From Roseiterribacter gracilis (GTDB lineage: Bacteria; Pseudomonadota; Alphaproteobacteria; BOG-932; Roseiterribacteraceae): a stretch of DNA of 64,000 bases. Under the pieces are notes generated by a model. The model was not told where the DNA came from and did not search any database. It saw only the letters and a program-made list of their open reading frames with translations. Location: positions 992,001 to 1,056,000 of the forward strand of contig BOPV01000001.1 in assembly GCA_018332375.1 (NCBI GenBank). The letters run 5' to 3'. This document shows, one piece after another, positions 8,506-16,626 of this stretch (its first letter is position 1; each line of letters opens with the position of its first letter). Both the position numbers and the translations under genes were made by a program.

Positions 8506-10116
8506 ATGAAGAAGCTGTTTGCCGTCGGCGTCCTCGCCGTTGCCTTATCGTCAACTGCGATGGCGCGCGAAGCCGGTCACTCGCTTCTGCAGGTGCAGCT
8601 CTCGCCCAGTTTGACCGAAGCTGCATCGGGACGGCTGCTGGTTTTCGCGCAGCCGCTCGAAGCCGCGAAGACGGCGGCCAAGGACAAGCCGATCACCAAG
8701 GTCGACACCGACCTACTGAATGTCGAGGCCACGAATATCGCGGCCAAGGACATCGTGCGGATTGCACCCGGCGAAACCGTTGAGATCGATCTCGACGGCA
8801 TCACCTTCCCAGGCCCGTTCTCTAAGCTCGCCCCTGGCAGCTACGTGCTGCAGGCGGTGCTCGATGTCGGACAGCCCTACACCTATGGCGGCCGCGGAGA
8901 TGGCGACCTCGTCAGCAAGGTCGTCGAGATCAAGCTGCCGCTCGAAGACGCCAAACCCGTCGTTCTCGAAGAGAAGCAGAAGCCATTTGATCTGTGGTCG
9001 CTGCCGGCACCGATGATCTCGGACAAGCTGCGCGCCGATTGGGCCGACGCAAAATCTTCGGTCGAGCGCGTGGATTTCACCAGCAACGCGCTGAGCAAAT
9101 TCTGGGGCCGCCCGATGAAAATGCGCGCTCTGGTCGTGCTGCCGCCGGGATATGCCGGCGATGCGAAACGCAGCTACCCGACCGTCTGGTACACGCATGG
9201 CTTCGGCGGCGACGTGGAAAAGCTGCAGAGCGTCGCAGCACAACGCTACGCCGCGATGCGCGACGGCAAGGCGCCGAAGATGATCTGGGTTCTGCTCGAC
9301 CAGTCTTCGCCGAGTGGCCCGCATGAATTCGTCGACAGCGTCAATAACGGTCCGTACGAGACTGCTTTCGTCACCGAACTGCTGCCGGCGCTGGAAGCCA
9401 AGTACCGGATGGACGCCAAGCCGAACGGCCGCTTTCTAAACGGTCATTCCTCGGGCGGCTGGGCGACGCTTTGGCTGATGGTGACGCAGCCGAAATTGTT
9501 CGGCGGCACGTGGTCGACGTCGCCCGATCCTGTCGACTTCCACGACTTCACCGGCGCCGACCTGACCAACGGCGAAAACTTCTATCGCAAGAACGACGGT
9601 ACGTTGCGCCCGCTGGTACGCATGACCGACAAGGACGGGAACGACACGGTGGTTGCGTCGCTCCGTTCCTTCACGCTGTACGAAGAAACGCTGGCCGATC
9701 ACGGCGGTCAGATGCGCGCCTTCGAATGGGTGTTCTCGCCGCGCGATTCAGACGGCCGGCCGCAGCAGCTCTTCAATCGCGCCAGCGGCGACGTGAATCC
9801 GCTGGTCGCCGCGCACTGGCGCGCCAATTACGACATTGCGCGTCTGGTCGAAACGCGCTGGCCGCAGTTGAAGAAAGATCTCGACGGCAAAGTGCATGTC
9901 ATCGTCGGCACGAAGGACACGTTCTATCTCGACGGTGCCGTCCACCGGCTCGACGCGGTGATGCAGTCGCTGGGCGCAAAAGCGGATTTCCGCTACCTGC
10001 CCGGCAAGAACCACTTCGATCTCTACAAGAAGGGTGACGACGGTTCCGCGCTGCTCAACGACTTTGCGTGGGAGATGTACGTGATCGCGCGGCCGAAGGA
10101 AAAACGGCCGAGCTAA
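8506..10116 (+). CDS. Secreted esterase of the alpha/beta-hydrolase PF00756 type
   Basis: 536 residues. A signal peptide MKKLFAVGVLAVALSSTAMA is followed by about 180 residues that look like a beta-sandwich, then a hydrolase domain of the esterase D / enterochelin esterase kind. The nucleophile elbow NGHSSGG places Ser315; the late GKNHFDLY supplies the likely catalytic His. The frame opens at 8452, but the ATG at 8506 has a TCTGGAG Shine-Dalgarno and begins the signal peptide. Probably periplasmic. Substrate unknown. The last 4 bases overlap the convergent oxidoreductase gene. Confidence 0.8.
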   Translation: MKKLFAVGVLAVALSSTAMAREAGHSLLQVQLSPSLTEAASGRLLVFAQPLEAAKTAAKDKPITKVDTDLLNVEATNIAAKDIVRIAPGETVEIDLDGITFPGPFSKLAPGSYVLQAVLDVGQPYTYGGRGDGDLVSKVVEIKLPLEDAKPVVLEEKQKPFDLWSLPAPMISDKLRADWADAKSSVERVDFTSNALSKFWGRPMKMRALVVLPPGYAGDAKRSYPTVWYTHGFGGDVEKLQSVAAQRYAAMRDGKAPKMIWVLLDQSSPSGPHEFVDSVNNGPYETAFVTELLPALEAKYRMDAKPNGRFLNGHSSGGWATLWLMVTQPKLFGGTWSTSPDPVDFHDFTGADLTNGENFYRKNDGTLRPLVRMTDKDGNDTVVASLRSFTLYEETLADHGGQMRAFEWVFSPRDSDGRPQQLFNRASGDVNPLVAAHWRANYDIARLVETRWPQLKKDLDGKVHVIVGTKDTFYLDGAVHRLDAVMQSLGAKADFRYLPGKNHFDLYKKGDDGSALLNDFAWEMYVIARPKEKRPS

Positions 10117-11192
10117 GTCCGCGTAAGGGCCTCGACATGCTCGCCGATCGCGAGGCTCGAGGTCAGGCCGGGTGACTCAATGCCGTACAGCGCGACGATG
10201 CGCGGATGCGGATGGGTGATGGAAAAGTCGGCGGGCGGTGCGCCCGCCGGCGCCAGCTTGGGTCGCATGCCCGCATAGTCGGCAGCCAGCGCACCGTCGG
10301 GCAGGCCCGGCCACCAGGTGCGGATCGATGCGTAGAAGCGCGCATCGCGCGACGGGTCGACGCGATAATCGATCTGGTCGACCCATTCGACGTCGGGACC
10401 GAACTTCACACGCCCCGCCAAATCGATCGTCGCATGCGTGCCGAGACCGCCCGGCTCCGGGATCGGATAGACCAGACGTTGAAACGGCGGCTTCACGCCG
10501 CTCAACGCAAAGTAATTGCCTTTGCACAACCAGCCTTGCGGCGGCGTCAGGCCGATCGCCCGCGCGACGGTCTGCGCGCCCAAGCCCGCAGCAAGCACTA
10601 CGTCGTTGCAGGCGAGCTGCATCGGCGTGTCGCCGCCGACGACAAGCTCGATCCGGTCGTCATGGATCGCACCGCCCGTCACCGGCGCGCGCAGCGCCAA
10701 CACGCCGCCTGCATCTTCGAGGTCGCCTAGGTACGACAACATCAAGGCATGACTGTCGACGATGCCCGACAAGGCGCTGTAGAGGCCCGCGACCGCGCGC
10801 ACTTCGGGTTCCAGTTCGGCGACACGCGCCGCGTCGATCGGTTCGAGTTCGACGCCGTTCTTGCGCGCAATGTCGATGATGTTGGCGAGATCGCCGCGCT
10901 GCGCCTCGGTCGCGGCGACGATCACTTTGCCGATCTGCTTGTACGGCACGCCGCGCGCGCGGCACCAATCGTAGAGAAGATCACGACCGCGCACGCACAG
11001 CTGCGCTTTCAAACTACCGGGCGCATAATACAGGCCGGCGTGAATCACTTCGGAGTTGCGGGCGCTGGTCTCGGTGCCGAACGCTTCGGCTGCTTCGAGC
11101 AGCAACACGTCGCGCCCTGCCCGCGCCAAGGTCCGCGCGCACGCCAACCCGACCACACCGGCGCCGATCACGACGCAATCAACATGCTCCAT
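10113..11192 (-). CDS. FAD-dependent oxidoreductase, LhgO (L-2-hydroxyglutarate oxidase) type
   Basis: 359 residues of the DAO/COG0579 superfamily. Starts MEHVDCVVIGAGVVGLACAR with the FAD-binding GAGVVG at 10-15, continues with ETSARNSEVIHAGLYY, diagnostic for the LhgO group (N-S-E-V-x-H-A-G-x-Y-Y), and ends with a second nucleotide-fold stretch IVALYGIESPGLTSSLAIG. Likely oxidises a 2-hydroxy acid and passes electrons to the respiratory chain; L-2-hydroxyglutarate is the best guess. Start chosen at 11192 because the frame upstream has no family similarity. It follows the NnrU gene by 4 bases. Confidence 0.78.
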   Translation of the reverse strand: MEHVDCVVIGAGVVGLACARTLARAGRDVLLLEAAEAFGTETSARNSEVIHAGLYYAPGSLKAQLCVRGRDLLYDWCRARGVPYKQIGKVIVAATEAQRGDLANIIDIARKNGVELEPIDAARVAELEPEVRAVAGLYSALSGIVDSHALMLSYLGDLEDAGGVLALRAPVTGGAIHDDRIELVVGGDTPMQLACNDVVLAAGLGAQTVARAIGLTPPQGWLCKGNYFALSGVKPPFQRLVYPIPEPGGLGTHATIDLAGRVKFGPDVEWVDQIDYRVDPSRDARFYASIRTWWPGLPDGALAADYAGMRPKLAPAGAPPADFSITHPHPRIVALYGIESPGLTSSLAIGEHVEALTRT

Positions 11193-11196
11193 GGAT

Positions 11197-11877
11197 TTAC
11201 AGGCCGGCCCACGGTGTGACGCCGAACAGCTGCGCGTGCCATTGCAGCAGCAACGCATAGCCGGCAAAGGCGCCGAACCACTGCCACCAGCGCACGCTGG
11301 CGAGGCGCAGCCTGGTACGTCCTGCGAGCACCGCCGCAAACGGAAGGTTCGAGGTGTGCGACGCGAACAAATCCCAGCGCGCACCCAACGCACGCGCGCG
11401 TTTGGCGTCAATCGCGCGCGGGCCGATCAGCGCCAGCACGAGCATCGTGCCGAACAACACCAGACCGGCCGCGGTGCCGACCGCGAGCAGATGCGCCAAC
11501 GCCCAGATCGCGACGCCCCAAAGAAACGGATGGCGCGTGATGGTCAGAATTCCGTCGACCGGACGATCGACCGCATTCTCTTGCCCGACCGACGTCGGCG
11601 TCGGCGTCGTCAGCCCGATAAAGACGAACAGGAACCCAATCAGAACCAGCACCAGCGCAGCAATCCGCGCCGCCGGAACGGTCGGCCACAAGGCGATGTG
11701 CGGTGCATTGCCATAGACGATGGCGAGCCAGGTGAGTCCGATCGCCGACGCGATCGAGAAAACGGCGCGATAGCGGATCTCACCCAGCCGCTCGACCAGC
11801 ATATCGCGCAGCCTTGTGCCCGATACGAACAGATGAATACCGAGAAAGAAGAAGGCAGCGCCGAGAAGCGAGATCAT
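11197..11877 (-). CDS. NnrU-family integral membrane protein
   Basis: 226 residues with about six hydrophobic segments and the isoprenylcysteine-methyltransferase-like stretch GILTITRHPFLWGVAIWALAH typical of NnrU proteins. NnrU is required for nitric oxide metabolism in some denitrifiers and, in other organisms, for carotenoid isomerisation (related 15-cis-zeta-carotene isomerase); neither pathway is visible here, so the role is open. Same strand as and 4 bases before the oxidoreductase gene, so probably one transcript. Confidence 0.78.
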   Translation of the reverse strand: MISLLGAAFFFLGIHLFVSGTRLRDMLVERLGEIRYRAVFSIASAIGLTWLAIVYGNAPHIALWPTVPAARIAALVLVLIGFLFVFIGLTTPTPTSVGQENAVDRPVDGILTITRHPFLWGVAIWALAHLLAVGTAAGLVLFGTMLVLALIGPRAIDAKRARALGARWDLFASHTSNLPFAAVLAGRTRLRLASVRWWQWFGAFAGYALLLQWHAQLFGVTPWAGL

Positions 11878-11917
11878 GGATGAGGAGCGAGCCTGCCTGC
11901 CCGCTCCCCGTCAAGAG

Positions 11918-12436
11918 TCAGGCGCCTTCGGAAAGGGCCTGATTCAACGCAGCACGCGCACGCGAGATGCGCGACCGGACGGTGCCCAGCGGCAAAGACA
12001 GACGTTCAGCTGCGTCCTGGTAGCGAAGCCCTTCGATCGCGACAAGATGCAGTGCGCGCCGATAATCGGGCGGCAGACGATCCCACGCCTGCGTCACCGC
12101 CATTGCTTCGAGACGAACCGCTTGCGTGCCGCGCACGCCCAGCTGTTCTTCCAGCGCATCGAACGGCACCAGCATCGCGCGCCGCGCGCGGCGATGATGG
12201 CTGATCGCCTGCGTGCGCAAAATCGTCAGCAACCAGGCACGCATGTTCGTGCCCCACTGCCATTGATGCAGGCTTTTCAACGCGCGCAGCAGCGTCTCCT
12301 GCACCAGGTCGTTGGCGAGCTCAGGTTCGTCACGGCAGATGCGACTAGCCACGCGCTTGAGCAGCGGGATCTCGGCCAGCACCAGAGGCAATACGCGAGC
12401 TCGATGCTCGGGAGTCAGGCTGGGATCGAGATCCAT
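11918..12436 (-). CDS. ECF-type RNA polymerase sigma factor
   Basis: 172 residues. Region 2 includes DEPELANDLVQETLLRALK and the -10 recognition stretch MRAWLLTILRTQAISHHRR; region 4 includes RLPPDYRRALHLVAIEGLRY and the helix-turn-helix QDAAERLSLPLGTVRSRISR. The ATG at 12436 is chosen for its strong GGAGGTG Shine-Dalgarno at 12441-12447. No anti-sigma gene is adjacent on either side. It is divergent from the copC-hpnN unit. Regulon unknown; control of envelope genes is a guess from position only. Confidence 0.88.
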   Translation of the reverse strand: MDLDPSLTPEHRARVLPLVLAEIPLLKRVASRICRDEPELANDLVQETLLRALKSLHQWQWGTNMRAWLLTILRTQAISHHRRARRAMLVPFDALEEQLGVRGTQAVRLEAMAVTQAWDRLPPDYRRALHLVAIEGLRYQDAAERLSLPLGTVRSRISRARAALNQALSEGA

Positions 12437-12801
12437 CAAACACCTCCGCATCAGGCAGCACGATACCACCGTTAAGCTTTTGTTAAGCACAATTCTGAGG
12501 TGTCTATCAAGGGATTTCCCGCGCTGCACCCTGCCCGGTATGCGGATACGACTACTGCGCGAGTTCAGCGCGATGGGCGAAGCATCTGATGCGATGGAGT
12601 TAGTTGCGGACCGGCCAAAATCGGCAGTCTGAAAAAGGCGCGCATGTGCGCCAAAAATGCCGCAGTTGCTTCGCGGCTGACGGTCGCAAATCGGCGACGC
12701 GCGACATTCTCCGCACAGGCTTCAGTCTTTTTCGCGCTGCGTGTCGTTCCGATGTCCGCTGCTGCTGGGCTTGTTGCGCGCGATGCACTAGATCCCACGC
12801 C
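12437..12801. other. 365-base gene-free region between sigma factor and copC
   Basis: No credible coding region on either strand. It holds the sigma-factor leader near 12437-12500 (A/T-richer than the surroundings) and a G/C hairpin flanked by A-runs at 12632-12657. No GGAAC-type stress-sigma -35 element was found. Confidence 0.6.
12632..12652 (-). terminator. Possible intrinsic terminator facing the sigma-factor gene
   Basis: On the minus strand, GGCGC and GCGCC arms (12637-12652 on the plus strand) with a 6-base loop are followed by five T residues. It would stop minus-strand transcripts before the sigma gene, either read-through or a small RNA or leader. The stem is short, so confidence is low. 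Confidence 0.35.
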
Positions 12802-13182
12802 ATGCGTTCGATCTTTTTCGCGCTCGTCGCGGCCCCGCTCGCTTTCATCAGTGCGTTGCAGCCGAGCACGGCATACGCGCACGCCGTCGTCATCGAGGCG
12901 CAGCCGCGCGTGAACGCAGCGGTCGCTGCCGGCGAGGTCACGATCCGGCTGCGCTACAACAGCCGCCTCGACGTCGCGCGTTCGCGTCTCGTCTTGACCA
13001 CGCCCGGCGGCGCGACGGTGCAGCTGACGCCGCAAGCAGGCGCCGGCACGGACGAACTGGTCGCCGTTGCACAGGCCAAAGCACCCGGCGGATATCGCGT
13101 GCGCTGGCAGGTCCTGACTCTCGACGGGCATCTGACGCGCGGCGACATCCCGTTCCGCGTCGTCGCCAGCGCCAGCAACTGA
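12802..13182 (+). CDS. copC: CopC-domain periplasmic copper-binding protein
   Basis: 126 residues. A signal peptide ends at AYA|HAVVIEAQP, which would put a His at or next to the mature N-terminus, as in CopC where that His binds Cu(II). The rest is the CopC beta-barrel (VTIRLRYNSRLDVARSRLVL, then TLDGHLTRGDIPFRV at the end, with the conserved DGH). Start at the ATG at 12802; the longer upstream frame is Cys/Arg-rich noise. It is followed after 1 base by a micro-ORF and then hpnN, so copper-binding and hopanoid transport genes appear to share a transcript. A CopD protein lies at 28010-29638. Confidence 0.82.
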   Translation: MRSIFFALVAAPLAFISALQPSTAYAHAVVIEAQPRVNAAVAAGEVTIRLRYNSRLDVARSRLVLTTPGGATVQLTPQAGAGTDELVAVAQAKAPGGYRVRWQVLTLDGHLTRGDIPFRVVASASN

Positions 13183-13183
13183 A

Positions 13184-13213
13184 ATGCGCGACTTCGTCGG
13201 AGCGCTGATCTGA
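13184..13213 (+). other. Nine-codon micro-ORF duplicating the hpnN start
   Basis: The frame encodes MRDFVGALI then TGA; the stop shares its A with the hpnN ATG (TGATG). The first 16 bases, ATGCGCGACTTCGTCG, are repeated exactly at 13213-13228 as the true hpnN start. Origin by a 29-base tandem duplication is likely. Possible role: translational coupling or attenuation of hpnN. Confidence 0.5.
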
Positions 13214-15774
13214 TGCGCGACTTCGTCGCGAGGGCCGTCGACTTTTGTCGGCGGCGCGCAACCTACATCGTCATTCTGGCTGCGATCGTCACCGGCCTGT
13301 CGGTCTGGTACGCGTCGAACCGGCTAGGCATCGACACCGATACTGGCCGGCTGCTCGGCGAAGATCTGCCGTGGCGCAAACAGGAGATGGCGCTCGACAA
13401 GGCGTTCCCTGCCAATGTCGACAATCTCGCCATCGTGATCGACGGCGCAACGCCGGAACTCGCTGACATTGCGGCGCAGACGATCGCCGACAAACTGACC
13501 GCGCGCACCGACCTGTTCCGCTACACGCGCCGTCCCGATGGCGGCGCCTTCTTCGACCAGCAAGGCCTGTTGCTGCTTCCCAAAGAAGAAGTGCAGCAAG
13601 TCGCCGACCGTTTGATCCAGGCGCAGCCGCTATTGGGATCGCTTGCCGCCGATCCCAGCCTGCGCGGCTTGCTGCGGACGCTCAACCTGGCGCTCGAAGG
13701 CAAGCAGCGCGGACTCACCGACGGCAGCGAATTGCAGCAGCCGCTGGCCGCGCTTGCCGACGTCGCCGACGACACGCTCAAGAACCCGCAGCCCAAGCCG
13801 CTGGGCTGGAGCACGCTTCTCACCGGGCGTGGCGACTCAAAATCGGACCGGCAAAGGTTCGTGCTGACTCAACCGGTGCTCGATTATTCGTCGCTGCAGC
13901 CGGCCGAGAAAGCGCGCGACTTTATCCACGCGATCGGTGCCGAGCTGCCGCATGTACGGGTGCGCATCACCGGCGCAATCGCAATGTCGGACGAAGAATT
14001 AGAAACCGTCAGCGAAGGCATGGGCCTGTCGAGCGGACTGTCGTTTGCCGGCGTGATGGTGCTGCTGCTGATCGCGCTGCGCTCGTGGAAGATGATCGTG
14101 TCGATCCTGTCGACCTTGATTGTCGGGCTGCTGCTCACCGCAGCCTTCGCGGCCGCGACCGTCAAATCGCTGAACATGATTTCGGTCGCGTTCGGCGTGT
14201 TGTTCGTCGGCATCGCCGTCGATTTCTCGATCCAGTTCGCCATCGCCTATCGCGACACACGTCACCGCGAACCCGATCCCAAACTGGCGATGAAAGAAAC
14301 CGGCCGGCGCATGGCGCGTCCGCTGGTGCTCGCCGCAGCGACGATCGCGATCGGCTTTCTGTCGTTCCTGCCGACTGACTATCGTGGCGTGCGCGAGCTG
14401 GGTCTGATCGCGGGCGCCGGCATGGTGATCGCGCTGATCCTGAACCTCACGCTGTTGCCCGCTTTGATGTGGCGCACGCGTCCGCACGGCGCCGGTGCGC
14501 GCGTCGGCTGGAGCAGCTGGTCGGTCGCCGATCGCTTTTTGATGCAGAACCGGCGCGCCATTCTGATCGGTACCGGCGTGCTGGCGTTGATCGCCGCGGC
14601 GTTGCTGCCGCGCCTCGCCTTCGATTTCGACCCGCTGCATTTGCGCGACCCGAAAACGGAATCGGTCTCGACCGTGCTGGACTTGATGGCGGATCCCAAC
14701 ACGACGCCCTACACGCTCGATCTTTTGAAGCCGTCGCTCGACGCGGCGCGCGAAGCGGTCGACCGGATCGAAAAGATTCCCGAAGTCAAACACGCGCTGT
14801 GGCTGGGCGTGTTCGTCGCCGACGACCAGGACGACAAGCTGGTTCTGATCGAAGACCTGCGCAACTTGCTGGGCCCGACTTTGTCGCCCGCGAAAGTTCT
14901 GCCGGCACCCAGCGAAGACGAGTTGCGCGCAGCGCTGCGCACGACGGTCGAGCGGTTGCGCGCCGCCGGCGGTCCGGTGGAAACGCGCCTCGCCGGCGCG
15001 CTCGAAAAACTTGCCGGATCCGACAGCGCGCGGGTTGCGGCGTTTCGCGACGCGGTGACGGCCGGTCTGCCGCGCACCTTGCAGCAAGTGCGCGCGCTGC
15101 TGCAGGCCAAGAAAGTCTCGCTGGAAACGCTGCCCGACGATCTCAAACAATCCTGGATCGCGGCCGACGGGCGTGCGCGCGTGGAAATCTATCCATCGAT
15201 CGACGCGCAGGATCCGAAAGCGCTGCAGCGCTTCGTGCTTGCGGTCAGAGCAGTCGAGCCGACGATCAGCGGCAGCGCTGTCACGATCCGTGAATCGGCC
15301 AACACGATTATCGGCGCCTTTGCGCTGGCCGGTGTGCTGTCGACGATTGCGATCGCGATCGTGCTGATGATTGCGCTGCGACGCGCTTCCGACGTGTTGC
15401 GCGTGATGGGGCCGTTGCTGTTGGCGGGCCTGTTCACCCTCGCGACTTGCGCCGCAACTGGGCTCGAACTCGACTTCGCCAACATCATCGCCTTGCCGTT
15501 GCTGCTCGGCATCGGCGTCGCGTTCGACATTTACTTCGTCGTGGCGTGGCGCGCGGGACGTTGGCCGCCGCTGGCAACTGCAACGACGCGCGCGGTGGTG
15601 TTCAGCGCCTCGACCACCGCCGTCGCCTTCGCCTGCCTGTTGCTGTCGTCGCATCCCGGCACGGTCGGCATGGGCCGGCTGCTGTTGCTGGAATTGGTCT
15701 GGGTGTTGGCGGTGACGTTGATCGTGGTGCCGGCGCTACTCGGCCCGGCCCCAGCCGTCAGCGAACATCAGTAA
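13213..15774 (+). CDS. hpnN: Hopanoid transporter HpnN, RND/MMPL superfamily
   Basis: 853 residues. An inner-membrane RND-type protein required in Rhodopseudomonas for moving hopanoids to the outer membrane. Layout: membrane segment at about 18-36, a large periplasmic domain, an MMPL block of five or six segments near 270-430 (FVGIAVDFSIQFAIAY carries the RND-type Asp), a second periplasmic domain, and a matching block near 690-845 (GIGVAFDIYFVVAW). Start at the ATG at 13213; a duplicated copy of this start forms the micro-ORF upstream. Its end overlaps the convergent hpnK by 17 bases. Confidence 0.93.
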   Translation: MRDFVARAVDFCRRRATYIVILAAIVTGLSVWYASNRLGIDTDTGRLLGEDLPWRKQEMALDKAFPANVDNLAIVIDGATPELADIAAQTIADKLTARTDLFRYTRRPDGGAFFDQQGLLLLPKEEVQQVADRLIQAQPLLGSLAADPSLRGLLRTLNLALEGKQRGLTDGSELQQPLAALADVADDTLKNPQPKPLGWSTLLTGRGDSKSDRQRFVLTQPVLDYSSLQPAEKARDFIHAIGAELPHVRVRITGAIAMSDEELETVSEGMGLSSGLSFAGVMVLLLIALRSWKMIVSILSTLIVGLLLTAAFAAATVKSLNMISVAFGVLFVGIAVDFSIQFAIAYRDTRHREPDPKLAMKETGRRMARPLVLAAATIAIGFLSFLPTDYRGVRELGLIAGAGMVIALILNLTLLPALMWRTRPHGAGARVGWSSWSVADRFLMQNRRAILIGTGVLALIAAALLPRLAFDFDPLHLRDPKTESVSTVLDLMADPNTTPYTLDLLKPSLDAAREAVDRIEKIPEVKHALWLGVFVADDQDDKLVLIEDLRNLLGPTLSPAKVLPAPSEDELRAALRTTVERLRAAGGPVETRLAGALEKLAGSDSARVAAFRDAVTAGLPRTLQQVRALLQAKKVSLETLPDDLKQSWIAADGRARVEIYPSIDAQDPKALQRFVLAVRAVEPTISGSAVTIRESANTIIGAFALAGVLSTIAIAIVLMIALRRASDVLRVMGPLLLAGLFTLATCAATGLELDFANIIALPLLLGIGVAFDIYFVVAWRAGRWPPLATATTRAVVFSASTTAVAFACLLLSSHPGTVGMGRLLLLELVWVLAVTLIVVPALLGPAPAVSEHQ

Positions 15775-16576
15775 AGCTGATCCGCTCGATCCCGCGCGCC
15801 GCTTCGATCACCGACGGCGCGATCAACGCCTGGAATTCCAGATCACCGCGCCCATGATAGTCGGCGCCGGGATGGGCGTAGAGCTCGGTCACGCCCGGCG
15901 GCAACGACGCCAGCAATTTGCGCACGCGGTCTTCGGTGACGTAACCGGTCCAGGCCAGACCGACGACGCGGTCGGCGGTCGCGACGCCGGCGCGTTGCAC
16001 CTTGGCACGTAGCAAGTTCATCCACGGCGCCAGAAGACGGGCTACGAACGGCGCGCGCTTGTTCTCCAGCGCGGCAACGAAATCCGCGTCTTCGTTCGGC
16101 ACCCGCAGCGCGCGCATGCCATAGCGCTTGCCGATCGCGAGGATCAGCGACGCGGCGGTCGGATGGACATGCGCGTGTTTGTGCGCGTTGACGTGATCGA
16201 GTGCCAAGCCGGTGGCGGCGAAGGCGCGGAACTGCGCTTCGATTTCGGCTGCCAATTGCCGCCGCACGCGCGGACGCAGGAACCAGGCGACGCCGCTGGA
16301 AAATTCCCCGTCGCGGAAGCTGCCGTCCGGTTTGACCAGATCGGGAATCTCGGCCGGCGGCAAAACCGGCTTGCCATCGCGCAGCACCAGATGCAGCCCG
16401 ACTTTGAGCGATGGCGTACGCCGCGCGCGCTCGACTGCGTCGGCCGCGAACGGCGCCGCGACCATCAAACTAGCGCAGGTGAGAATTCCGTCGCGATTGG
16501 CACGCTCGACCGCCTCGTTGACGGCGAGCGTGTTGCCGAAATCGTCGGCGGTAACGATGAGGCGCCGCGATGTCAT
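15758..16576 (-). CDS. hpnK: Hopanoid biosynthesis deacetylase HpnK (YdjC-type)
   Basis: 272 residues of the YdjC/ChbG carbohydrate deacetylase family. In Burkholderia HpnK removes the N-acetyl group from GlcNAc-bacteriohopanetetrol made by HpnI. Metal-binding signs are TADDFG at residues 9-14 and the His cluster DHVNAHKHAHVHP. It lies downstream of hpnJ on the same strand, separated by a 50-base gap containing a strong hairpin (16594-16620). Confidence 0.92.
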   Translation of the reverse strand: MTSRRLIVTADDFGNTLAVNEAVERANRDGILTCASLMVAAPFAADAVERARRTPSLKVGLHLVLRDGKPVLPPAEIPDLVKPDGSFRDGEFSSGVAWFLRPRVRRQLAAEIEAQFRAFAATGLALDHVNAHKHAHVHPTAASLILAIGKRYGMRALRVPNEDADFVAALENKRAPFVARLLAPWMNLLRAKVQRAGVATADRVVGLAWTGYVTEDRVRKLLASLPPGVTELYAHPGADYHGRGDLEFQALIAPSVIEAARGIERISFTDVR

Positions 16577-16593
16577 CGCAAGATTTCAAACAA

Positions 16594-16620
16594 GAACCCT
16601 CTCCCGCTGGGAGAGGGTTC
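16594..16620. repeat. Strong intercistronic hairpin between hpnJ and hpnK
   Basis: Perfect 12-base arms GAACCCTCTCCC and GGGAGAGGGTTC with a 3-base loop. It resembles the short extragenic palindromes found scattered in many proteobacterial genomes. It lies after the hpnJ stop and before the hpnK start, with no long T-run, so partial termination or 3' mRNA protection is more likely than full termination. Confidence 0.7.
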
Positions 16621-16626
16621 TGATCC

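Noticed and set aside
13999-15654. 551-codon open frame antisense to hpnN
   Set aside because: Arg/Gln/His-rich composition without domains, fully inside a clear RND transporter gene; a typical shadow frame in GC-rich DNA.
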